Source of the DNA: Poronia punctata
Taxonomy: Eukaryota; Ascomycota; Sordariomycetes; Xylariales; Xylariaceae
DNA length: 64,000 nt
NCBI GenBank assembly: GCA_022579005.1
Contig: MU401646.1
Coordinates: 1 to 64,000, forward strand
Direction: 5' to 3'
Made by a program: the position numbers and the translations under genes. Position 1 is the stretch's first letter. Every line of letters begins with the position of its first letter. Below the pieces are notes generated by a model. That model did not search any database, had not been told where the DNA came from, and saw nothing but the letters and a program-made list of their open reading frames with translations. Of the stretch, positions 11,332 to 23,441 are shown piece by piece.

Positions 11332-11857
11332 GATTGGCTGGACTGGTGGTGAGGTCTACATGACCTGCTAGGACACAATTGTAGAGGTTTAAAGATACAT
11401 AGATTACGGGCTTAGTTCTGATGTCGCCCATACATATGCAAATTATACAAACAGCGTTGTCTTCTAACTTACATCTTAGATACCCCTGAGCCCCTGAACC
11501 CCTGAGAGAGTCCCAATGTGCAACCCAAAAAGAGGAGATGCAATGTTCAAAAGTCAGACACGGGTTTATGGTACTATTGGTGATGCCCAAATTGGTGTCA
11601 ATATTCTCGAGTTCCTTTATTCAGGATTAACATGTCGACATCGAGTGTAACGGGGCGGAAAGACCCAGCGCAGCGCTTCTAGGGTAACATAACTCAAACT
11701 GGAGGGTACTAACAAAACGCCATACCAAGCTGACGAGTCAAAATACCAATATACATGCGCACTTGGTATGATGGTAGCATTTCCCAGATAAACCCCGGCG
11801 TTTAATTGTATCTATATTCTATGTTATACCCAACGCGTCCCACACATGATCACATCA
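11332..11857. other. Intergenic, convergent 3' ends
   Basis: Between the 3' ends of the thioesterase and scytalone-dehydratase-like genes. No feature seen. Confidence 0.6.
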
Positions 11858-12718
11858 CTACTCCCACAACTTATCATGATCATATTCCGACCACCGAATA
11901 TCCGGCATGAGCCCAGCAAACTTCCACACACCATCAACCTTGCGATACGTAATGGTAGCCTTTCCATGCGCATGTCCCTTGACAGCAACTTCGGTGAGTT
12001 CATCATCTGCATATTTCTGATGAGCGACGCGCATCTGGTGATAACCCGTGATTATTTCCGTCTTCTGCTGCTCCCACTTGGTGGCGCCAACAAAGTGTTG
12101 CGTCTTGATGCGCTTGTTACCGAGGAATTTCTCGTCCGACGCCATGGCGAGGAACTCGCTAGCCGGCATTTCTTCCCATTCTTTTCCCATGAATGAGCGG
12201 TAATCGATCTGGTAGGCGATTTTAGTCTAGTCATGTTACACAAGGTGCGGGCGTTGGTGCATGTCTAAGATGTCTCGCGCCCCCCCGGCGCCGGGCGCCC
12301 CCCCCCGCCGCGCCCCCCCGGCAGCCAGGAGGGCGGGGGGGGGGGCGGGGGGCCCGCGGGCGGCGCNNNNNNNNNNTAGGTGCCCAAGAATGCGCGGTTA
12401 TAGATCGGGTTGGGGTTTTTTTTCTTTTCTCTTTAACAACCGGGGGGGGGGTTGTGCATTTAAAATTTTTCACCCCCCCCCCCCCCCCCCCCCCGGCCCC
12501 CAATCAACAAAAGAAAAAGAAAGGCCTTACGTGAAGGACAGGGGCTATGCATTTAGCCAGCCGGTCCCAGTCTTTCGTGTCGTAACTCTCAGCCCATTCG
12601 TAGAGGGCGGTCTGACACCCGAGGACATCTGATCACTCACACAATGGATCTTGTCAGCAATCGATTTCATTTCGAGTCGGTAGGGTACCTTACCTTCGTA
12701 ACTTGGTTGATTGGACAT
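11858..12718 (-). CDS. Scytalone-dehydratase-like protein (MdpB-type), intron interrupted by an assembly gap
   Basis: Three exons on the minus strand (12718-12694, 12628-12531, 12208-11858) give 157 residues. Exon 1 is only 25 bp. The NTF2-like fold signature is present: [29 protein letters not shown](M)RV, KGHAHG and [14 protein letters not shown]. The Tyr/Asp near the N-terminus and the two active-site His positions of scytalone dehydratase are kept. The Ser and Asn that follow the second His in melanin-pathway enzymes appear to be Gly and Ala here. That fits a cluster-type (MdpB) dehydratase working with the MdpC-like reductase on an anthraquinone. The second intron contains the 10-N gap at 12367-12376, so its true length is unknown, but both splice junctions are visible and in phase. 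Two AflR-type sites lie upstream, shared with the divergent MFS gene. Confidence 0.85.
12277..12495. other. Assembly gap with degraded duplicate flank
   Basis: Ten N at 12367-12376 sit between C/G-rich junk (12277-12366) and sequence 12377-12425, which is an error-laden second copy of the exon 3 start at about 12172-12222. Poly-G and poly-C runs follow. The block looks like poor-quality read ends spliced around a gap, not genomic sequence. Confidence 0.8.
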
Positions 12719-12920
12719 GGTAATAATAATGACTATTTGACAACAGGAATATGGTAAGCAGTGAAAGACAAGTTGGGCTGGCGGCTGTGTGTCCAGACTG
12801 GCAACTACTTTTAGCTATATGCTTCTGGATATTGAAACATGTGGTAGCACAAATTACTACCGTGGCCCTGCTGACGGTTAAGGGAATCCTACCAGAGTCC
12901 CGAACACCGGGATGATCCGA

Positions 12921-12931
12921 TCGGAAAACGA
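12921..12931. promoter_or_regulatory. AflR-type palindrome TCGGAAAACGA
   Basis: Matches TCGGWNNNCGA, about 200 bp upstream of the dehydratase-like gene. Confidence 0.5.
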
Positions 12932-12959
12932 TTCACAATTATTTATTGGACTGACCCCT

Positions 12960-12970
12960 TCGATTTCCGA
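12960..12970. promoter_or_regulatory. AflR-type palindrome TCGATTTCCGA
   Basis: On the other strand it reads TCGGAAATCGA, matching TCGGWNNNCGA. It is the second of two closely spaced sites. Confidence 0.5.
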
Positions 12971-13497
12971 CCTTACCTCCGAGCATGGTTTACTCGTAGT
13001 TGGGAAGGCGCGGTGGCGTCGAATGGCACCCCCCCGCTGTCTCATCATGTTTGTCTGTTCTTTATCCTTTGGACTTCAAACTCTTGCGAATTCATAAAGA
13101 TCTTCCTCCTATCGCCGAGATCCTGATGAATTGCCTACCATCATACGTATACAACTGGTCTCATGGCATGGCACAATCTGAGTCACACAAACGTTCGGGT
13201 AGGGCGTGTAACAAAGAGAGCAGTAGTCTAAGTAAAGCACATGCATTTTGGGCAATGACGCGGATCTCGGTCGCGCTTACTTCCCGCTGTTGCGACGGAT
13301 TTAGCGGACGTAATTGCGCAAATACCATTGATGTTTTACAAGTTTTAGACTAGAATATAGACACCTATGTCCCTTTGTATGGGTTGAACAAACAGATACA
13401 CCTACAGCTCTCGGTAAAACCAACACGATACCTACTTACTTACTTACTTACCTACCTCTCCATCCCACCCTAGGAAAATTAATCATCGCGCACATCC

Positions 13498-15134
13498 ATG
13501 GCTTCTGAAGATCGAGAAAAACAAACCGAGGCAGCGCCGCCAGTGCGCGAAGCAAACGCGAATGCTATTCAGCAGTCAGAGAGAAGTAGTCTCACTCTCC
13601 ACGACGAAACTAGCGTTGGCTGGGATGGCGATAATGACCCTGAGCATCCATACAACCAGCCGAGATGGCGCATCATGACGACGGGCATTCTTCTCGCCGT
13701 CCTAGGATTCTTAGTTCCTCTGTCATCCTGTGTGTTAAAGGACCCTACGTACTGTCCGAGTTGCGTTGAAATCCATTACTAATCTAACATGAACAATAGC
13801 CATCGTCGCACCTGCCTCTGGTGAAGTCTTAGCCGAGTTCAATACCACCAGTGAGCTACTGGAAGCATTTGTCGTGTCTATTTTTGTTTTGGGGGTGAGT
13901 AAAAGGAAACAAAGAATTAATACGACGAGTGCTTGATTGACTGATATGTTCACCATAGCTAGCTTTCGGTCCCATGATCTGGGCGCCCTTATCAGAAATC
14001 TACGGCCGACTATGGATCTACCACGGCACGAACCTCTGTTTCATACTCTTTACCATCGCCTGCGCCCTCGCTCCGTCAATGTCGAGTCTTCTTGCCTTCC
14101 GATTCCTGGCAGGATTTTTCGGTTCCTGCATTGTGGCGAATGGAGCGGCCTCGTTTGCGGATATGATGCCTCCCCAAAGGCGCGGTGTCTTCATGTCCCT
14201 CTTCGTACTGGGACCTATTTGCGGTCCCGTCATTGGCCCTGTTGGCGGCGGCTTTTTGTCAGCTGCGAAGGGATGGCGCTGGGTATTTTGGCTCGTGACC
14301 ATCGTTGCCGGATTCGTGGCTATCATGATGGTGATACTTTGTCGAGAGACATATGCGCCCGTCATCCTGCAGCGCAAGGTGAATCGTTTGCGACGAGAGA
14401 CCGGAAATACGAAGTTGGTTGTTAAAGATCAAAAACAGGACAGCGCGTGGGATATCCTGCGGGCTGGCATCGAACGGCCCCTGCGTCTCCTCTTGCTGTC
14501 GCCTGTCGGGTTGATCTGTTCGCTGTACATGGCGATCGTCTACGGTATCCTCAACCTCATGTTCACGTCGATATCGCAAGTCTACCAGGAAACCTACGGA
14601 TTTGCACCGAATATCTCCGGTCTGGCGTTTCTAGGCCTTGGAATTGGCTCCTTCATAGGGTTGATGACGGTCAGCTTAACGTCCGATAGATATGTTGCCA
14701 GCCGGATGGCAAAGAACGGCGGGAGGCGGATACCGGAGCAGCGTATCATCCTGCTACCACCTGGAAGCGTGTTGATGCCGGCTGGGCTATTCATTTACGG
14801 CTGGACTGCCCAGTACAAGGTTCATTGGATAGTCCCAATCATCGCCGAAGGCATCTGCGGCTTTGGCCTGATGATGATATTCTTCTCGACCATCTTGTAC
14901 ATTGTCGACTCGTTTACCATCTATGCCGCCAGCGCCATGGCCGCCAACGGCCTTATACGATCGATCGGTGGTGGACTACTGCCGTTGGCGGGATTGACGC
15001 TCTACTCGAAGTTAGGCATAGGTTGGGGAAACAGCGTCTTAGGTTTCATCGCCCTCACCATGCTTCCGATCTCGCTACTCCTGCTCAAATATGGAGGATA
15101 CTTGAGGGAAAGGTTTCCGGTCAAGGAGTTGTAA
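13498..15134 (+). CDS. MFS transporter, 12-TM DHA1 type
   Basis: Three exons (13498-13729, 13800-13894, 13959-15134) give 500 residues. A hydrophilic N-terminus leads into the first membrane helix. The A-like loop motif PLSEIYGR follows helix 2, with APSMSSLLAFRFLAG and GPVIGPVGGG segments typical of fungal drug/polyamine-family exporters; the long central loop and about 12 hydrophobic helices fit DHA1. It is divergent from the dehydratase-like gene and shares its two AflR-type sites, so export of the cluster product across the plasma membrane is the likely role. The first donor (GTGTGT) is inferred from phase and homology, and the N-terminal junction is the least certain part. Confidence 0.88.
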
Positions 15135-15831
15135 CCGGCTCTGCAAGTTGGCTACGTGGCAAATTCAACCTCGACCACGAAGGACAACTTAATATTTATA
15201 TATTACGGCGTTGTACGAGTAAGCGTTGCATTGAATTTGGGAGATATGCAATATCTGTATAGGTAGTTTATAGAAGTACCTAGGGGGGGTGCGGAATTGT
15301 ACGTATACGAGTAGTAATTAGGGCACCTGCAGACTGCAGTGGGTTACTGTTCTTGGGACCTTCTATCCCTTTTTTTTCTTTCATCATCCAACCCAAAGTC
15401 ACATCATGGAAGTGAAAATGGACTCCTTGACTTTTTTGACGTGCCACTCTTCGGACTATCTATCTGTACATGTACGTCTGTGCCGCTGAATTATCAATGC
15501 ACGTATAGTGATGCCTGCCAGGATAGGGGATTTTCAGCTCATTTCAGCTTACATAAAGTGATAAAGTATAACGCCACAGGTACGCCCCCGGCATCGACTG
15601 TTTCTACGAGTACGCCGGCTATCATATGTTCGTTGATAAGCGAATAAGCGAATAAACGACAGCTTCTTTCTGTCTGTTTGCCTGTTTGTTTGTTTGTTTG
15701 TTCGTAATATTGTACGAGCATGACTTTGCTTACGCTTTATGTGTACTCGTAGACCAGTTAATCCAGCCAGCTTTGGTCCAGTCTAAAGATCGAGGTCCTT
15801 CCCTATCGATATTCTGATCAGTGATGCGGAA

Positions 15832-15842
15832 TCGGAACCCGA
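15832..15842. promoter_or_regulatory. AflR-type palindrome TCGGAACCCGA
   Basis: Matches TCGGWNNNCGA, about 1.16 kb upstream of the PKS ATG. Confidence 0.45.
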
Positions 15843-16612
15843 TTGCCAAGATCGGTTGCCGTATTTTTGTGGACTATGTTAGTCTAAACCAGGTTAGACC
15901 ATTTCCAAGGCCCACCGCATATGTGACAAGGTAGACGGTAGACGACGACCGGTTTCTGGCTTCAAATGACAATCTAGTGACTCTAGTCTAGATCATGATC
16001 TTCATAATCCCGGTCAGACAGCAGGCTGTGAGTCTCTATTGTGGCTCAAAGTTAATCTCGTCCTGGCGTCTTGTAAATGTCAAAACTGCAGCAAGACCCG
16101 CATCAAGGCCTGCGATGGACAAGTCTATTATGGACTGTAACGTAACGTAACCTGACATACTCACACACACAAAGAGGGAAAAAGGACGATAGCAAATCCC
16201 AGAACGGGCAAGAGCGAATGCGTCCAAGCTAACCCAGATACTTCTCGGTGGGTGAGATCTATCACGGTAATAGCGAGGTAGGGTAAGACCCGAATCTATC
16301 ATTTCTGTAGTGCTTGGGTGATACCGTGATGGTGGTCACTGGTAATGCACTCGATCCTTTCTGCAGTGTCTGGGTGGCAATGCCATGGCCTTGTCCGAAA
16401 GCTGGCTGGCTGACTGACTGACTGACTGCTGTTGTCCCCCGATATGATAAGGCCTTCGATGATGGTCCGTTGCTCAGCCATGCAAACTAGCGGTGCTATG
16501 AGTCGGGTAACCCCCCAGTCAGCCTTATGCCGCCCACCGCCCACCGCCCACTGCATTCCCTTCCAACCTCGGATCCAGTCTGAGGGCTGTTCAAGAAGCA
16601 AGGGATTCGGTC

Positions 16613-16623
16613 TCGCACACCGA
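16613..16623. promoter_or_regulatory. AflR-type palindrome TCGCACACCGA
   Basis: On the other strand it reads TCGGTGTGCGA, matching TCGGWNNNCGA. It is about 375 bp upstream of the PKS ATG. Confidence 0.5.
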
Positions 16624-16997
16624 ATGAGGGCCTGGCCTCTCGGGTGTGGGACGCATCTCGACATGTATGGTAAGAAGCTTACCTACATGGTAGGTCTCAA
16701 TGTCGCCATCTTGCTTGTGGCAAACAATGGTAGATTATACCAGACGCTTTGCTTCCTTCTCACATAAGATCTTGAATGCGAGTTATCTCCGGGTCAGCGG
16801 GCAATTCTCTAAGCTGTTATAACCCTGCTGCAGCCCATCTGCCGTACTTCTACTTGTCCGCAACACCGTCGTATCTGATATATCACAGTCGAGTGTCTCA
16901 CACAAGCATAGACCTAGACACAGACACTGACAACACAAACACAAAAATACTAGGCTAGGTGTTGATGTCTTGGGTTGACATCATCAAGAGTCCAAGC

Positions 16998-19900
16998 ATG
17001 GCGGACGATACTCCCCCTTCCAGCTCGTCGGCAGAGTCCTCGCCGGTCAAGGTTTTATACTTTTCCAACGAGCACCCACATGGTGAGATACAGCACTTCT
17101 TCCGGAAGCTACATACCCATTCCAAAGACAGGTGAGTGGCCAGAATCCTTTGACTCTTCCTCTGTATCTTGGGAAACATGGATTCTAAACCTTCACATAA
17201 AACAGGAACCATCCTACGCTAGCCAGGTTTATCGACGAGGCCACCATTGCGATCCGAGATGAAGTACGGCAGTTGCCGGCATTCTTACGAGACTTGATCC
17301 CGCACTTCGAATCAATCTTGAACTTTGGTGACTGGACGGAGCTGCGCAATGGCCCCTTTTCCGGGGCAATCGACGGTGTCTTGCTTTGTATTGCCGAGAT
17401 AGGTTCCCTCATAGGGTAAGTCTTTGTTGCCCTTTTACTCTTCTTGCTCAACGAGACACATATTGACAAATTTAGATACTACGAGAGTAACCCTTCCGAG
17501 TTCAACCATCACCCGGCTACAACATGCCTTGCCGGCCTGGGCGTTGGCCTCTTGGTATCGACGGCCTTCTCACTCGCAAATGATGTGTCGGACCTCGCCA
17601 TCACTGGCGCCGAAGTGGTCCGCCTAGCCTTTCGGCTGGGTGTCCATGTTGATCAGGTTTCTCAAAACCTAGAGCCGAGGAATGCGTCCGGTCCGCCAGA
17701 CTCGTGGGCCTGCGTGATTTCTGATGTGACGGAAGCTGAAGTTCAAGCCGAGCTTGACGCTGCCCAAGCAGACGATGTGAGTATCCTGGGCCGGGAACTA
17801 CGACTGAGAATGAATTGGAGCACTAACATGGCGAATCAACAGAAACTTCCCAAATCCGGCAAGGTATTTATCAGCGCAGGAAACCAAACCTCGGTCACGA
17901 TTAGCGGTCCGCCATCGAGAATCAAGGGTCTTCTACTTGATCACGACTTCTTCCGCAACTCGAGGTCGGTCAATATACCGGTATACGGAGGCATGTGTCA
18001 CGCAGCTCATGTATTCGGGGAATCGAATGCCCTCGCCATTGTCGAACCAGAACGTGTGGACCGACTGAGCAAGAGATTGGCTCCCAGACTTCCAGTATTG
18101 TGCAGCAGCACAGGCCAGGCATATCTGGCACAGAGCGCGACTGACCTGTTCACTCAAGTCGTGTTGGAGCTGCTTACGCAAAAGATTTACTGGGACAACG
18201 TAGTTCGGGGCATCGTGACACATTGCAGAAACCTGGAGACCCTGAGCTGCCAGTTACACATTTTCCACAAATCTCTTCCGGTCCAGGAGCTCGTTTCGGC
18301 CTTGGAAGATGTTGCCAATCTGGAACTGACGACACAGAATGTCACGTCGTGGGTTTTACAGCAACAAACGGAGGGAAAGGGTCCGCGCGGTCCCATGCAA
18401 GCCAAGATTGCTGTTGTGGGCATGGCGTGCCGACTGCCTGGAGCAGCCGACGTCGACGAGTTCTGGGACGTCTTGGCCAAGGGTCTCGATGTGCATCAGG
18501 AGATCCCACCTGATCGGTTCGATGTCAACACACATTGGGATCCGACGGGGAAGAACCTGAACACGTCTCAGACGCGCTACGGCTGCTTTATTCAAGACCC
18601 CGGCCTGTTTGACGCCGCGTTTTTCAACATCTCGCCGCGTGAGGCAGAGCAGACGGATCCTATGCAGCGATTAGCGCTCGTCACCGCCTACGAAGCATTG
18701 CAACGGGCCGGATACGTGCCGAACCGTACGTCGAATGCGAATACGCATCGTGTAGGCACTTTCTACGGCCAGGCTGCTGATGACTACCGAGAGGTGAATG
18801 GAGGTCAGCAGGTTGGGACCTACTATATCCCAGGTGGCTGTCGTGCCTTTGGTCCAGGTCGTATCAACTATTTTTTCAACTTCTGGGGCCCAAGCTTCAG
18901 TGTTGATACGGCGTGCTCTTCGAGTCTTGCCGCTATCCAGGTTCGTATCGTATACCCCTTTTTTCGATTCGAGTCATGGACTAATTTTCTTTTTTGTAGG
19001 CCGCTTGCACCTCCCTCTGGGCTGGTGACTGTGATACCGTCATCGCCGGCGGTATGAACGTGCTCACCAACTCGGATGGTTTCGCAGGTCTAAGTCAAGG
19101 TTACTTCTTGACGAAAACACCCAATGCGTGCAAGACTTGGGATGCCGAAGCAGATGGCTATTGCCGTGCAGATGGCATCGGCTCTCTCGTCCTAAAGAGG
19201 CTCGAGGACGCGGAAGCGGATAACGACAATATCCTAGGTGTTATTCTCGGCGCAGCCACCAACCACTCGGCCGAAGCTGTTTCCATCACGCACCCACATG
19301 TAGAGGCCCAGACGGAGCTGACCCGTCAGATCGTCAACCGAGCTGGCATCGATCCTCTCGACGTCAGCTACGTGGAACTGCATGGCACCGGTACTCAAGC
19401 CGGCGATATGGTAGAGATCAAGTCGGTCACAGACGTGTTTGCCCCCGTCACTCGACGCCGGACCTCCAATCAACCGCTGTACATCGGAGCAGTCAAGGCC
19501 AACGTCGGCCACTCGGAATCTGCTGCCGGCGTGACAGCTTTGATAAAGGTCCTGCTCATGTTCCAGAAGGAGCGAATTCCGAGACATATCGGCATCAAGA
19601 CGGCCATCAACCCTGCCTTCCCTAAAGACCTCGACAAGAGAAATGTGCGGATCCCCTTTGAGGAACAAGCTTGGCCTCGTGTCCAAGGAAAGAAACGTAT
19701 CGCCATTGTGAACAATTTCAGTGCCGCCGGTGGGAATACGACCATTGCATTGGAAGAACCTCCCATCCGAGTGGTCACCGAGACAGATCCCCGCTCCCAT
19801 CATGTCGTGTCGCTTTCGGCCAAGAGTAAAGTGTCGCTTAAGAATAACACGGAGAGATACCTCTCATACCTCCAAGCGCACCCCGACGCCTCCCTGGCCG

Positions 19901-22662
19901 ATCTAGGATACACGACTACAGCTCGGTCTGTACATCACAACTATCGAATCAGCTTCGCCGCCACGACTATCGAACAGGTCACGGCACAGCTGACGTCCAA
20001 ACTAGCAACCGTCGACTCACTCAAGCCTATCCCACCAACCGGCGGCCCATCTATAGCATTCGCTTTTACCGGGCAAGGTGCCTCGTACCAATCCATGAGC
20101 ATCGAGCTATTCCACACTTCACCCTATTTCCGCTCTCAAATCTTGCACCTGGATTCTCTAGCCAGGAGCCAGGGCTTCCCATCCTTCATACCGGCGATAG
20201 ACGGCAGCTTTCCAAAAGAACACGCTCACAGCGCCGTCATCACACAACTCGCTCAAGTCTGCACGCAGATTTCCCTGGCGAAACTATGGGCCTCGCTGGG
20301 CGTAAAGCCTACAGTGGTCATCGGACATAGTCTGGGCGAGTATGCCGCCTTGCACACTGCGGGCGTGTTGTCGGCTAGCGACGCGATATTCCTCGTGGGC
20401 CAGCGGGCTACCTTGTTGGAGAAGAAGTGTCAAGCAGGAAGTCACAAGATGATGGCTGTTCGGGCCTCACAAGACGAGATCGACTCCGTTCCCGGCGGCC
20501 GGCCGTCGGATGTAGAGATCGCATGCGCCAACGGTCCGAAAGACATCGTTCTTAGCGGCCCGTCTGAAGCGATCGAAAAGCTCAAGGTCTCTCTGGAGGG
20601 GGCCGGAAACCGTTGCTTCGTGCTAGATGTCAAGTTTGCCTTTCACTCCAGTCAGATGGACCCGGTACTGGATGACATCGAGACTATCGCGACAGGTGGT
20701 GTGCTGTTCAAAGCGCCCGAACTGCCCTTTGTCTCGCCCTTGTTGCGCAAGGTCGTTTTCGATGCCAACTCTGTCAACGCGACGTATGTGCGGCGAGCAA
20801 CGCGCGAGACGGTTGACTTTGTAGGTGCTCTACAGGCTGCGCAAGACATGCACATGGTGGACGAAAAGACGGCCTGGGTAGAAATCGGCCCCCATCCAGT
20901 CTGCATGAATTTTGTCAAGGCCAACATGCCGGAAACCAGCCTCGCCGTCGCATCCCTCCGCAGGGGCGAGTACAGCTGGACGACCATGGCACAAAGCATG
21001 TGCTCTCTGCACCTCGCCGGCGTCGAATTGGACTGGAATGAGTTCCACCGCCCGTTCGAGAAGGCTCTGAGACTCCTCGACTTGCCTGTTTACGCCTGGA
21101 ATAATAAGAACTACTGGATGCAATATAATGGCGATTGGGCTCTTACAAAGGGCAACGACTTTTACACAAAGAAGAAGGAAGCCGAGGTGGTTATGCCCAA
21201 GTCAAGTCTTAGCACATCCTCAGTTCAACAGATTATCGAAGAGGAGATTGACCCGGCGGGTACATCCAAGGTCACGATGCAGTCGGATTTGATGCAAAAG
21301 GAGTTCCTAGCTGCCGCGAGGGGTCATTCGATGAATGGATGTGGTGTTGTAACTTCGGTAAGTTCTCGAGTCGGTCCATTTGTCACTACCCCTTTTCATG
21401 TTACTAATATATCCTCGCAGTCGATCCACGCAGATATCGCCTTCACCCTAGGCGGCTACCTATACCGAAAACTCCACCCAGAGATCACAAACATCGACAT
21501 GGACGTCAGCGATTTACAAGTTCACAAAGGCCTCGTCGTGCAGCAAAACACGCAAATACCCCAACTCATCCGCGTCTCGGCCGAAATATCCGCACAAGAA
21601 CCAGGGACAGCCAGACTCCACTGGTACAATGTCCCATCCGACGAAGCCTTCGCCACAGCCAGTATTTACTACGGTTCCGCAGATTCCTGGCTAGATCGCT
21701 GGTCCCCAATCACCCATCTGGTACAAAGCCGCGTCGAAAGCCTCGAACAACTCGCCCGCGACGGTCTCGCTACTCGGTTCTACAAGGACACCGCTTACTG
21801 GATGTTCGCCAAGAGTCTAGTCGATTACGCGGACAAATACCGCGGCATGCAATCCGTCATCATGAAGGGTCTCGAAGCAGTCGCAGACGTGACTCTAGAC
21901 TCTTCCTCTCCAGGCGGGCTCTGGACCGTGCCCCCTCAATTCATCGACAGCGTTGCACATATCGCGGGCTTCGTGATGAACGTATCCGACGGCGTCGACA
22001 ACACGGCTAATTTCTGCGTCACGCCCGGGTGGGGCTCTATGCGGTTCGCTAAACCGCTCGTCGCGGGTGCGAAATACACGAGTTATGTCAAGATGATCCC
22101 TACCAAAGACGATCCGACTGTGTACCTGGGTGATGTGTATATTCTACAGGATGGGGTCATCGTCGGCTTGGTCGAGGCTATTCAGTTCAGGCGATATCCC
22201 CGTATCTTGCTCAGTCGGTTCTTCTCCCCGCCGGATTCCGTCAAGGCACAGCAGTTTGCTGCTGCTACTACTACGGCTCCGAAGAAGACACCGGAGAAAC
22301 AGGAATCTGTTAAAGTGCCCGAGGCTCCCAAGACTGCCCCTATCCCTACCCCTGCCTCTAATCCACAAGTCAAGCCTGCTGCTGCTCCTGCCGCCCAACC
22401 CCCACCACAAGCGGAGCCACAAAAAGAAGAAAGCGGCATCGTCGCCCAAGCAATGGCCATCATAGCAGGCGAAGCAGGCATTGACCAGTCAGAACTACAA
22501 GACGACGTGCAATTCGCCAATGTCGGTGTAGACAGTCTCCTAAGCCTGGTTATAGCAGAGAAGTTCCGGGCTGAGCTAGGTGTTCCTGCAGCTGGTGGTT
22601 TGTTCTTGGAATATCCTACTGTGGGCGAGGTTAGGTCTTGGTTGACGGAATATTATGGTTAG
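16998..22662 (+). CDS. ACAS: Non-reducing polyketide synthase, atrochrysone carboxylic acid synthase type (SAT-KS-AT-PT-ACP)
   Basis: Six exons (16998-17131, 17206-17415, 17476-17776, 17843-18940, 19000-21357, 21421-22662) give about 1780 residues. Domain order: SAT (about 15-370), KS from about 402 (Cys573 in DTACSSS, His709 in ELHGTGT, His752 in NVGHSES), AT (Ser1025 in GHSLGE), PT (His1357 in GHSMNG, Asp1543 in FIDSVAH), a Pro/Ala/Gln-rich linker, then one ACP (Ser1739 in GVDSLL). The protein ends 41 residues later with no TE domain. This is the layout of synthases making the C16 octaketide atrochrysone carboxylate with a separate metallo-beta-lactamase thioesterase, present at 10333. The SAT GxCxG motif reads GLGVG (135-139), lacking Cys. 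Introns 17777-17842 (66 bp) and 21358-21420 (63 bp) are in frame and without stops, so naive frames retain them. An in-frame ATG at 16965 is an alternative start; 16998 has the better context. Confidence 0.95.
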
Positions 22663-23441
22663 AATAGATTTTTTTTTCTTTTTTCTCTTCGTTACCTTTG
22701 TCGTATATGTGTGTGTGGGGGGATGGGATTAGTCTACGGGATTCAAGAGTTGGTTTCCTAGTTTACGGTATAGAGAGACAGAGAGAGGAAGGCCCCAAGT
22801 CTAGCTAAAGAATAAAGAATATGTCTTTCTTCTTGAATGGTTAGGATCTTATAGTTAAGGACATAAAAAACATGACTCTCATGATAGATAAGTTAGGTAC
22901 CTAGTATTTGAATTCAGTTTCTTGCACTTACCTAAACCTTGTATAACAATCAACTATGAATTTTTGAATAACAATTTCGTACCTAAGTTAGCTTGTTCGT
23001 ACCTTTCCTATCATGTGAGTAAGGAACAGATATGGAATGTAAAATCGAAATGGTTTTTCACATGACATGGTGGTAACAAACAAAAGACCATTCGGAGTTG
23101 ATCACCGCCCCTCTCCCTCCCCTTGCATCGGTATTCATCCCATCCTCTTTTCATATCTCGGACATCGAGAATACATACCATGCTTACCCCCCAACCATGT
23201 CTACCTCTATATTTCCATCTTTTTCCATCCTCCCCTTTCTTATATATCCCGAATATCCACCATCGAACACCCCCCCCTTAGAAAAGATATAACAACCCCT
23301 ACGCACGCACCTTACTCTCTTTTTACCTTTTCCCTCCAACTATTTTTTTTTCTTTTCTTATTCCAACACACGACTGACTCGTTCTTACTTGTACTTGTTA
23401 CTTTTTTGATCTTTCAAGTCTCAACTAACTATCAACTCACA
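22663..23441. other. Intergenic, PKS to EthD gene
   Basis: Contains one AflR-type palindrome (23158) and pyrimidine-rich runs leading to the EthD ATG. No coding exon supported. Confidence 0.55.
23158..23168. promoter_or_regulatory. AflR-type palindrome TCGGACATCGA
   Basis: Matches TCGGWNNNCGA, about 275 bp upstream of the EthD-domain gene. Confidence 0.5.

Larger units (their letters stand above)
12719..13497. promoter_or_regulatory. Bidirectional promoter, dehydratase-like / MFS
   Basis: A 780-bp divergent region carrying two AflR-type palindromes 39 bp apart (12921 and 12960) and ACTTACTTACTTAC/CTACC runs just before the MFS ATG. Confidence 0.5.
15135..16997. other. 1.9 kb region upstream of the PKS
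   Basis: No coding exon supported. It holds two AflR-type palindromes (15832 and 16613), GTTTGTTTG and CTGACTGACTGACTG short tandem repeats, and several TACGAGT/ACTCGTA heptamers. Confidence 0.55.

Noticed and set aside
12261..12632. Proline/arginine-rich frames on both strands
   Set aside because: They run through Ns, poly-C/G and the degraded duplicate at the gap.
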